From Candidatus Eiseniibacteriota bacterium (GTDB lineage Bacteria; Joyebacterota; Joyebacteria; Joyebacterales; Joyebacteraceae), in the NCBI GenBank assembly GCA_030630395.1, contig DAOVNE010000107.1:1-5666 (forward strand): 5,666 nucleotides of DNA, read 5' to 3'. The position numbers and the translations under genes were made by a program. The notes under the pieces were generated by a model, which searched no databases, was not told the DNA's origin, and saw only the letters and a list, made by a program, of their open reading frames with translations. This document shows, one piece after another, positions 1-5,666 of this stretch (positions within the stretch are counted from its first letter, which is position 1; every line of letters begins with the position of its first letter).

Positions 1-1761
1 CAGATCGACGACTTCGATGTCCCTGACTTCGAGGAGATGGTCATCTACCAGCTTCACCTTGGGACGTTCTCCGGGCGAAACGACCCGTACGGCGCCGCGA
101 GCTTCCCGGCAGGATACTCGGACGTCACTGATCGCGTCGGTCACCTCGTGGAGCTCGGCATCAATGTCGTCATGATCAATCCCGTCACCGAGTTCCCGGG
201 CGACCATTCCGCCGGATACAACCCCATCACGGCGTGGTCTCCCGAGTGGATCTACGGCACCCCCGACGAACTCAAGGAGATGGTCGACACACTCCACGAG
301 CACGGCATCGCCGTCATCCACGACATCATCTGGAACCACTTCTCGTTCAGCGACAACTTCCTCTGGTACTACGACGGAACGCAGTGCTACTTCGACGACC
401 CGGCTGTCGACACTCCGTGGGGCAGCCAGGCCGACTTCGACCGCGAGGGCGTGCGTGACTATTTCGCCGAGAGCGCATTCTCGTGGCTCGAGGAGTTCCA
501 CATGGACGGCTTCCGGATGGACGCCACGTCCTATATGAACATCTACCCGCAGGAGGCCTCGGGCTGGAGCCTGATGCAGCGACTGAATGACGAGATGGAC
601 AGGCGCGCCATCGACAAGGTGTGCATCGCGGAGCAGCTTCCGGACAACTCGTGGGTAACGCGGCCGACCTCGCTCGGCGGCGCCGGCTTCGATTCGCAGT
701 ACTACGATGAGTTCACCGACCGCCTCCGCGACGAGATCTTCGACGCCGCGTACGGCAACGCCGAGATGTGGAAGATCCGGAACATCATCAATGGCGGAGG
801 TGACTATCTCCACAACAGGTACGTGACGAACTACCTCGAACTCCATGACGAGGCATGGCCGACGAGCGGCGGGCAGCGCATCGTCAAGTCGATCGATGTG
901 ACCGCCCCTCACGACGACCAGTGGGCGAAGGGGCGTGTGAAGCTCGCACAGGGGTTGGTGCTGACGGCGCCCGGGATCCCCGCGATGCTGATGGGCTCCG
1001 AGTGGCTCGAGGACACGGACTTCGGCACCGACTCCGAGAATCGCATAGACTGGTCGAAGAAGACGACGTACTCCGGCATCTTCGACTACTTCAGCGACCT
1101 CATCACGATCAGAACAACCACGTCCTCACTCCGCGCCGACGCCGGGCACGACGTCTTTCATCTTAGTGAGAGCGGCGATGTGCTCGCGTTCCAGCGTTGG
1201 GATGGGGTCGGTGGCCTCACCGTGGTGATCGCGAATTTCTCGAACAGCGATTACCCGACCTACCGTGTCGGTCTGCCTGAGGGCGGCGACTGGACCGAAC
1301 TCGTCAACAGCCAGGACGCAGCCTATGATGGAAGCGGCATGACGAACCCTGGCACGCTCACCGCCGAGTGGTACGCGTACGACGGGTTTGACCACTCGAT
1401 CGTTCTCGCGCTTCCGGCAATGGGACTGCTCGTGCTCTCCAATGGAGAAGGAACCGGTGTGGCGGAGGACCCAGTGGAATCAGGCGCGGTGCTTCATCTG
1501 ATGCCGCGACGGAACCCGATGAGCACCGGAACCGAGATCGCGCTCACGCTCCCCTCCCCCTCACACGCGATCCTCGCCATCTACGACGTGCGCGGCAGGC
1601 TGGTTGCGACGGTGGTGGATGCGGACCTCCCGGCCGGCACGAGTTCGCACGTCTGGCACGGCCGCGATGATGCGGGCCGCGTGCTTCCGTCCGGCATCTA
1701 CTTCGCGCGGCTCACTGCCGATGTGGGCAGCGCACATCATAAGATCGTGATTCTGCGGTAG
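1..1761 (+). CDS. Exported GH13 alpha-glucan enzyme, branching-enzyme-like, with C-terminal FlgD/Por-type module (5' partial)
   Basis: 586 codons are visible, open from the first base, so the gene starts upstream. The ATG at 37 is an unlikely start because GAGGAG abuts it with no spacing and the preceding codons read like the usual lead-in to a GH13 barrel. Numbering from the first visible codon: barrel entry YQLHLGTF (16-23); region I DIIWNH (108-113); region II GFRMDA with nucleophile D174; region III IAEQ with acid/base E211; region IV LHDE with H282 and D283; then PGIPAMLMGSEW (324-335). All catalytic residues are present. The TPWG segment (138-141), FAESAFSWLEEFHMDGFR and the NSQDAAYDGSG stretch in the all-beta C domain (about 385-480) resemble glucan branching enzymes (GlgB type), so an N-terminal CBM48 probably lies upstream. 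Residues about 499-586 form a FlgD-Ig/Por-like module (NPMSTGTEI, YDVRGRLV, LPSGIYFARL), which points to export or surface sorting. The substrate is an alpha-1,4/1,6-glucan. Branching versus hydrolytic activity cannot be decided from sequence. It converges on the pullulanase gene, suggesting shared glucan metabolism. Confidence 0.9.
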   Translation, partial: QIDDFDVPDFEEMVIYQLHLGTFSGRNDPYGAASFPAGYSDVTDRVGHLVELGINVVMINPVTEFPGDHSAGYNPITAWSPEWIYGTPDELKEMVDTLHEHGIAVIHDIIWNHFSFSDNFLWYYDGTQCYFDDPAVDTPWGSQADFDREGVRDYFAESAFSWLEEFHMDGFRMDATSYMNIYPQEASGWSLMQRLNDEMDRRAIDKVCIAEQLPDNSWVTRPTSLGGAGFDSQYYDEFTDRLRDEIFDAAYGNAEMWKIRNIINGGGDYLHNRYVTNYLELHDEAWPTSGGQRIVKSIDVTAPHDDQWAKGRVKLAQGLVLTAPGIPAMLMGSEWLEDTDFGTDSENRIDWSKKTTYSGIFDYFSDLITIRTTTSSLRADAGHDVFHLSESGDVLAFQRWDGVGGLTVVIANFSNSDYPTYRVGLPEGGDWTELVNSQDAAYDGSGMTNPGTLTAEWYAYDGFDHSIVLALPAMGLLVLSNGEGTGVAEDPVESGAVLHLMPRRNPMSTGTEIALTLPSPSHAILAIYDVRGRLVATVVDADLPAGTSSHVWHGRDDAGRVLPSGIYFARLTADVGSAHHKIVILR

Positions 1762-1764
1762 AAG

Positions 1765-1782
1765 CGCACGGCTGCTCGTGCG
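1765..1782 (+). other. Small GC hairpin just after the GH13 stop codon
   Basis: CGCACG (1765-1770) and CGTGCG (1777-1782) form a perfect 6-bp stem with a GCTGCT loop, three bases after the TAG stop. No T-run follows, so it is not an intrinsic terminator by itself. It might stabilise the mRNA 3' end or be chance in GC-rich DNA. Confidence 0.3.
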
Positions 1783-1811
1783 ATTCCATCGAGATGGCAG
1801 GCAGCAAAGAG

Positions 1812-1841
1812 CGAAGGCCGACCCGAATGGGCCGGCCTTCG
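1812..1841. terminator. Probable bidirectional intrinsic terminator between the convergent GH13 genes
   Basis: CGAAGGCCG (1812-1820) pairs perfectly with CGGCCTTCG (1833-1841). Inside is an A-C mismatch (1821/1832), then CCC/GGG and a GAAT tetraloop. On the + strand the stem is followed by TCTGTTTCG, a weak T-tract. On the - strand it is followed by CTCTTTGC. The hairpin lies 50 bases after the + strand stop and about 70 bases after the pullulanase stop, as expected for a terminator shared by converging genes. The stem is strong but both U-tails are poor, so rho-independent function is likely rather than certain. Confidence 0.72.
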
Positions 1842-1911
1842 TCTGTTTCGCAGCACTGTTCTGTGTCGTGCTCTGCTGCCACGTTGTCGGCACGGTGCAG
1901 AGAAGAGCCCC

Positions 1912-4900
1912 CTACCGCACGAACACGGCCGTCGTCCTGGCCGGCATTGTGAAGGTCCCTCTGCCGGCATCAAACTGAGCCTCCTGCACGAGGGGATCCG
2001 CGGAACCCGCGAGAATCGGGTGAAGCTCGAATGCCATCCCGCTCCACGCCTCTGTCGCGAAAGACTGCTCCTCCGGAGTCGCATTGAAGAGGACGACTAT
2101 CTCCGCGTACTGTTCGTCAACCGACGGGAGACCCTCGATCTCATCCGACAGACTCATCACAATGAGCCCCGGAATCTGGCTCGGTCCGGTGTTGTGGAAC
2201 TTGAGTCGCGCCTTGACACAGTGCGTTACCGGCAACCTGAAGAGCCGCGAGCTCTGCCTGATTCTCAGCATCTCCTTGAAATGAGCGAGACACGCGAGGA
2301 TTTCGTCCTGCCCCGCCGAGGCCCCCTCCCTCGCAAGGATGGGACCGATGATGTTCCAGCGATCGCGGTTCTTCTCAGCCGACGGCAGTCCGACGGCGAA
2401 GTTATTCGTCTCGTAGCTCCAGTCAAGACGATTGAACCAGTCACCGGCGTTGTAGCTATCGGCCTCCATCGACTTCGAGCGGAGGAGTTCCGACCCGGCG
2501 TGGAAGAACGGCACGCCCTGTGAGAGAGAGACTATCGACAGCCCCATCATCTGCATGCGCACGCGTTCAGCCATCGTCGCCTGGGCGGGCGCCGCGTACT
2601 GGATCTTGTCGAACCACGTCTCGTTGTCGTGCGCCGATATGTAGGCGATCGCCTCCTGCGGTTCCTCGGCGAAGCCGACGCCCTCAAACTGTCCACCCGT
2701 CGTTGGCCGACCGGTTCGATCGACGAACTCGTAGCTCTTCAGATTGCCGGCGAGTCCGACGCGGATCCTGTCCGCCTGGTTGAGGAGTGTGGCACGCTCA
2801 AGTCCGCCATCGCGGTTGTAGCCACTCGGCGCGGTGAAGAGCCCTGTCACAAAGCCCTGCTCCCGCCTGTCGGAGAACGCACTCCCTCCGCGCACCGCGT
2901 CCCGCATGCGGTCGTTGAAACAGCCGATCCCTGTCCCGGCCATGTTCATCTGCGTCGCGTTCACGCCGAGTTTGCCGCCACCCACCTCGCCGAAATCCCA
3001 TCCTTCTCCATAGAGATAGATGGCGGGGCCATGAACCCCATCGGTCTCCACCGTGAGTGCGTGGAGCGCGTCACGCGCATTCTCCATGTTGCTCTTCATG
3101 TGATGGCCCATGAGGTCGAACCGAAAAGCGTCCACCTTGTAGTCGCGTGCCCAGTGAACGAGATCATCGATCATGAGCCGCTCCATCATGAAGTGCTCGG
3201 TCGCGGTGTTCTGGCAACACGTGCTCGTCTCGATCCGGCCGTCGGCATTCAGACGGTGGTAGTAACCGGGAACGACCTTATCGAGAACGGACTTGTCTGC
3301 GAGACCCGCGGAGTTCGTGTGGTTGTAGACCACGTCCATCACGACGCGAAGCCCCATCCCGGAGAGAGCCGAGACCATCTCGCGGAATTCGAGGACCCTC
3401 GCGCTCCCGTCAGGATCGGTCGAGTAGCTGCCTTCCGGCACGCCGTAGTGGAACGGGTCGTAGCCCCAGTTGTAGCCGTCGAGATCCCGCACGCGCGCCA
3501 TCGCGGCCTGCTGCTCCTCCGAGTCACGCGCGAAACCGGTGAGATCCCCTGGGTTCTCCCACTCGCTCCTGTTCTCGTTGACGGTCGCGATGTCGAACGC
3601 CGGCAGCAGATGTATGTGCGTCACACCCGCCTCCGCGAGCCCCTTCAGGTGCTCCACGCCGTTCGATTCGACGGTGAATGCCTTGAATGTGCCGGCGAAC
3701 TCCTCAGGCACGGTGGGGTCTGTTGCACTGAAGTCCCGCACGTGGAGCTCGTAAAGGACGATGTCCACGGGGAAATCGAGCGCCGGCTCCGCGAGTTCAT
3801 CCCACCCCGTCGGCTTGAGATCGGGGTCGTCGAGATCGATGATCTGGCTCATCGTCCCGTTTGCGGAGAGGCTGCGCGAGTAGGGGTCGGTGACCATCGT
3901 GCTCTCTATCTCACCGGTGACCGAGAAGTAGACGGTCACTTCATAGAGGTAGAACCTGCCCTTCCAGTCAGCGTGACCGGGCGCGGTCCAAACACCGTCC
4001 TGCTCGACCATCCCGATCACGAGATCAGCGTCCTGTACTCCTGAGTTGTTGAACACGTGCAGCTGAACGCTCTGGGCTGTCGGCGCCCAGACGTGGAAGA
4101 ACGGCGCGCCTGCGTGGTTCCATGTGACGCCGAGCGGCCCGCGGTAAGAGAAGAGTTCGTCGAGCACGCCCGGGATCTGGACTCCCGTCGCATCCACAAG
4201 ACCGCCGTCCTCACCGATCACGGAGACAGCGAGCTGGCCCTTCAGCAGTTCGGGCACAAGCGAGAGCGCATCTTCGGGAAGCCTGAGCGCGGCGAGTCCC
4301 TTGAGATGCGGGAAGCTGCTCTTGACCTCAGCCGATAGCCCGGTGTCTGGGACCACAAGCTCGATCGTCTCGCCGCCCGCCACGCCTTCAGTTGTGAGTT
4401 CGAGCCCAGCCTCGGAAGACGAGTGAAGGAAGTACCGGTTGCCCTCGCCTCTCTTCAGGCGCCAGGCGATCGTGCTCTCGTCGACCCAGTGTGCTCTCAA
4501 GCGTGAGAGATCTCCAAGCGCGAGCGCAGCAACGTCCGGCTCCTCCGTGTAGGTATTGGTCCTGCCCGTGACGAGCCAGATCTCATTGCCGTGCTCGGAG
4601 AGCACAAGGGACATGTCCGGTCCCGGATCCTTGCTGTCGCCGCGGTGCACTATGAACCCAACGCTCTCCGCGCCATCGGTGAGGCTCACGTCCCAGTAGA
4701 CGCCGTACGCATCGCGGCCCGACTGCTCGAACGGGCTCATCCACTCGACGGACTCCGTCGTGTCACCCCAGAGGTGCAGGCCCCACCCGCCATAGCCGGC
4801 TCTGGGACGATGGTAATGGATGCGGGCATGGCCATCGGCAAGCTCAGGAGCCTCGCCGAACACCTCCTCGACCACTGCCGCTCCACCTATGGTGCGAACG

Positions 4901-5244
4901 GCGTTCTGCCCCCCAAAGCCGTCATCTACATAGCCCTCCGCCTCAAGGTCGACCGGACCGCCGTCGAGCCATGTCTCCATGTCTCCCGGCCACTCGCCAT
5001 TGATGAAGAACTTGTACAGGCACTCGCCCTCCTTGAGGTCCAGGGTCAACGACCACAAACCCTCGTCACCCTGCTCCATCGGCGATTCGCTCCAGTCGTT
5101 GAAGCTGCCCCGAACGGATACCGACTCCACCTGGAAACCGACAGGCGGCTCCAATGTGAACGTCACGTCCGCCGCTGGGGCGATGGCGGTGAGCAGAACC
5201 ACACTCAATAGTACGAGCGCGCTCAGCAGATGCGTGCCTCGCAT
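1912..5244 (-). CDS. pulA: Secreted pullulanase-type alpha-1,6-glucosidase (GH13_13-like), multi-module
   Basis: This complete gene of 1110 codons encodes a debranching enzyme that hydrolyses alpha-1,6 links in pullulan, glycogen and limit dextrins. Modules in order: signal peptide (1 to about 24, MRGTH then a Leu/Val/Ala core, cut near APA|AD, no lipobox Cys); an AMPK-beta-like CBM48 (about 26-115, GSFNDW and YKFFINGEW); CBM41 (about 139-233, W154 and W159); a PulA-type N2 domain (about 234-363); a second CBM48 (about 382-455); the GH13 barrel; and a PF11852/DUF3372-like C domain (about 963-1110, including FHNTGPSQIPG). Catalytic marks: YNWGYDP (591-597), region I DVVYNH (637-642), nucleophile D710 in FRFD, acid/base E747 in YGEGW, and H872-D873 in AHDNE. 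HAGSELLRSKS (915-925) and SYNAGDWFN (930-938) are typical pullulanase signatures. Length matches Klebsiella PulA (about 1,100 residues). The start at 5244 is chosen for its Shine-Dalgarno site and signal peptide. An in-frame ATG at 5355 lies upstream of the likely promoter, inside a terminator stem. The protein probably acts in the periplasm or outside the cell. Confidence 0.96.
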   Translation of the reverse strand: MRGTHLLSALVLLSVVLLTAIAPAADVTFTLEPPVGFQVESVSVRGSFNDWSESPMEQGDEGLWSLTLDLKEGECLYKFFINGEWPGDMETWLDGGPVDLEAEGYVDDGFGGQNAVRTIGGAAVVEEVFGEAPELADGHARIHYHRPRAGYGGWGLHLWGDTTESVEWMSPFEQSGRDAYGVYWDVSLTDGAESVGFIVHRGDSKDPGPDMSLVLSEHGNEIWLVTGRTNTYTEEPDVAALALGDLSRLRAHWVDESTIAWRLKRGEGNRYFLHSSSEAGLELTTEGVAGGETIELVVPDTGLSAEVKSSFPHLKGLAALRLPEDALSLVPELLKGQLAVSVIGEDGGLVDATGVQIPGVLDELFSYRGPLGVTWNHAGAPFFHVWAPTAQSVQLHVFNNSGVQDADLVIGMVEQDGVWTAPGHADWKGRFYLYEVTVYFSVTGEIESTMVTDPYSRSLSANGTMSQIIDLDDPDLKPTGWDELAEPALDFPVDIVLYELHVRDFSATDPTVPEEFAGTFKAFTVESNGVEHLKGLAEAGVTHIHLLPAFDIATVNENRSEWENPGDLTGFARDSEEQQAAMARVRDLDGYNWGYDPFHYGVPEGSYSTDPDGSARVLEFREMVSALSGMGLRVVMDVVYNHTNSAGLADKSVLDKVVPGYYHRLNADGRIETSTCCQNTATEHFMMERLMIDDLVHWARDYKVDAFRFDLMGHHMKSNMENARDALHALTVETDGVHGPAIYLYGEGWDFGEVGGGKLGVNATQMNMAGTGIGCFNDRMRDAVRGGSAFSDRREQGFVTGLFTAPSGYNRDGGLERATLLNQADRIRVGLAGNLKSYEFVDRTGRPTTGGQFEGVGFAEEPQEAIAYISAHDNETWFDKIQYAAPAQATMAERVRMQMMGLSIVSLSQGVPFFHAGSELLRSKSMEADSYNAGDWFNRLDWSYETNNFAVGLPSAEKNRDRWNIIGPILAREGASAGQDEILACLAHFKEMLRIRQSSRLFRLPVTHCVKARLKFHNTGPSQIPGLIVMSLSDEIEGLPSVDEQYAEIVVLFNATPEEQSFATEAWSGMAFELHPILAGSADPLVQEAQFDAGRGTFTMPARTTAVFVR

Positions 5245-5248
5245 AACT

Positions 5249-5255
5249 ACCTCCC
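5249..5255 (-). promoter_or_regulatory. Shine-Dalgarno site of the pullulanase gene
   Basis: The - strand reads GGGAGGT followed by AGTT and then the ATG at 5244, which is a near-ideal ribosome binding site with about 5 bases between GGAGG and the start. It decides the start codon: the ATG that would give 37 more residues (5355) has no such site, and the extension is not signal-peptide-like. Confidence 0.85.
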
Positions 5256-5290
5256 GTTCTTGGGGAATCATGTCGGTGATCTTGGCGGTC

Positions 5291-5300
5291 AGTATAGCAC
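5291..5300 (-). promoter_or_regulatory. Candidate extended -10 promoter for the pullulanase gene
   Basis: The - strand reads G-TG-C-TATACT, an extended -10 element (TGn at 5299-5297) with a -10 hexamer one base off consensus (5296-5291). Transcription would start near 5284, giving an untranslated leader of about 40 bases that contains the Shine-Dalgarno site. I see no good -35 hexamer 16-18 bases upstream, which is acceptable for extended -10 promoters. It sits between the rubrerythrin terminator and the pullulanase start, where a promoter is needed. The sigma factor preference of the host is unknown. Confidence 0.5.
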
Positions 5301-5324
5301 GCCCTTGAACCCGGCGCTGAACGA

Positions 5325-5357
5325 AGATGGGCCCCGCCGGCGTGGCGAGGCCCATTT
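5325..5357 (-). terminator. Probable terminator of the rubrerythrin gene
   Basis: ATGGGCC (5327-5333) pairs with GGCCCAT (5349-5355). After one C-A mismatch, four further pairs (5335-5338 with 5344-5347) close a 5-base loop, and a G-T and an A-T pair can extend the base. Read on the - strand, the hairpin begins about 25 bases after the rubrerythrin stop and is followed by CTTCGTTC, a weak T-tail. Position and strength suit an intrinsic terminator that separates rubrerythrin from the pullulanase promoter. Confidence 0.65.
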
Positions 5358-5380
5358 GACAGCTGGTCCGATGTGTCAGG

Positions 5381-5666
5381 CTAGCTCATCTTCTCGAACC
5401 TATCACCCTTTGTCGCGCAGATAGGGCATGTTCCGGGAGCCTCACGCTCTGCCGTGAAGCCGCAGACCGGGCAGACGTAGTACGAAAACTCGTCGCCTCC
5501 GGATCCCAGATCGCCCAGAAGCTCGTGGTACAGCTTCGCGTGGATCTTCTCGACCGCGTTCGCGAAGTTGAAGGAGCGAAGTGCCTGCTCATGCCCCTCC
5601 GCCTTCGCGGCCTCGATCATCTCAGGGTACATGTTCGTAAACTCGTGAGTCTCGCCGGCGATCGCC
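5381..5666 (-). CDS. Rubrerythrin, C-terminal part (5' end outside window)
   Basis: 94 codons and the stop are visible, and the frame is open to the window edge. Rubrerythrin is a cytoplasmic non-haem diiron peroxidase that reduces hydrogen peroxide in anaerobes and microaerophiles. Numbering from the first complete codon: AGETHEFTNMYPEM (3-16) holds the ExxE pair E5/E8 that ligates the diiron site in helix C, and VEKIH (38-42) holds the ExxH pair E39/H42 of the last helix. A rubredoxin-like C-terminal domain follows: YYVCPVCGF (C65, C68) and GTCPICA (C80, C83), four cysteines for one iron. The second knuckle ends in Ala rather than the more usual Gly. The missing part should be the N-terminal half of the four-helix bundle with the other ExxH. 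The gene is on the same strand as the pullulanase but is separated from it by a terminator and a promoter, so co-transcription is unlikely. Confidence 0.94.
   Translation of the reverse strand, partial: AIAGETHEFTNMYPEMIEAAKAEGHEQALRSFNFANAVEKIHAKLYHELLGDLGSGGDEFSYYVCPVCGFTAEREAPGTCPICATKGDRFEKMS

Noticed and set aside
37..39. ATG at 37 as the true start of the first GH13 gene
   Set aside because: The frame is open to the window edge, the purine run directly abuts the ATG, and a branching-like enzyme needs upstream residues (CBM48, signal peptide).
1126..1395. - strand open frame of 89 codons within the first GH13 gene
   Set aside because: Antisense to the alpha-amylase C domain with no recognisable domain; a shadow frame.
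2629..4044. Long open frame (471 codons) on the + strand opposite the pullulanase gene
   Set aside because: It lies fully antisense to a certain gene, its translation is rich in Arg/His/Val with no recognisable domain, and such open antisense frames are common in GC-rich DNA with strong third-position bias.
4591..5211. + strand open frame of 206 codons opposite the pullulanase N-terminus
   Set aside because: Antisense to well-supported CBM modules, with no domain or ribosome binding site that I can support; a shadow frame.
5353..5355. In-frame ATG at 5355 as the pullulanase start
   Set aside because: It is inside the terminator stem and upstream of the candidate promoter, lacks a ribosome binding site, and would bury the signal peptide 37 residues in.
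5356..5361. Perfect TTGACA on the + strand, a possible -35 box
   Set aside because: No acceptable -10 hexamer lies 16-18 bases downstream, and transcription would run antisense into rubrerythrin.
5357..5378. Inverted repeat TGACA-N12-TGTCA just past the rubrerythrin stop
   Set aside because: Arms of only five bases with a long spacer, far upstream of the candidate promoter; likely chance.

Overview
This GC-rich bacterial window holds parts of three genes and two short intergenic gaps. Two of the genes encode alpha-glucan-active enzymes of glycoside hydrolase family 13 (GH13), and they converge. The first ends at 1761 on the + strand. It is a branching-enzyme-like GH13 protein that carries an all-beta alpha-amylase C domain and a C-terminal FlgD-Ig/Por-type sorting module, and its 5' end lies outside the window. 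The second runs on the - strand from 5244 to 1912. It is a complete pullulanase (debranching enzyme, PulA type) with a signal peptide and several carbohydrate-binding modules. At the right edge is the 3' part of a rubrerythrin gene on the - strand, with the last diiron ligands and the C-terminal rubredoxin-like zinc/iron knuckles.

Layout: 1-1761 GH13 branching-like protein (5' partial); 1762-1911 convergent gap with a strong GC-rich hairpin that probably terminates both genes; 1912-5244 pullulanase; 5245-5380 gap with the pullulanase Shine-Dalgarno site, an extended -10 promoter and the rubrerythrin terminator hairpin; 5381-5666 rubrerythrin (5' partial). No stretch over 300 bases lacks a gene. 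I saw no tRNA, rRNA, insertion sequence, CRISPR array or phage gene.

Organism: the high GC content, the FlgD-like C-terminal module behind a 'GVAEDP'-type linker, the exported pullulanase and rubrerythrin suggest a Gram-negative, probably anaerobic or microaerophilic bacterium of the FCB/Eisenbacteria/Latescibacteria/Krumholzibacteria kind. This is inference from protein style, not a firm assignment.

Function: the pullulanase should cleave alpha-1,6 branch points in pullulan, glycogen, amylopectin or limit dextrins outside the cytoplasm. The converging GH13 protein also looks exported and acts on alpha-1,4/1,6 glucans, as a transglycosylase (branching) or a hydrolase. Together they look like a small alpha-glucan utilisation locus. 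Rubrerythrin (peroxide detoxification) appears to be an unrelated neighbour, insulated by its own terminator. I found no convincing sign of a previously undescribed system. The most notable points are the extra AMPK-type glycogen-binding module at the front of the pullulanase and the sorting module on a branching-enzyme-like protein.
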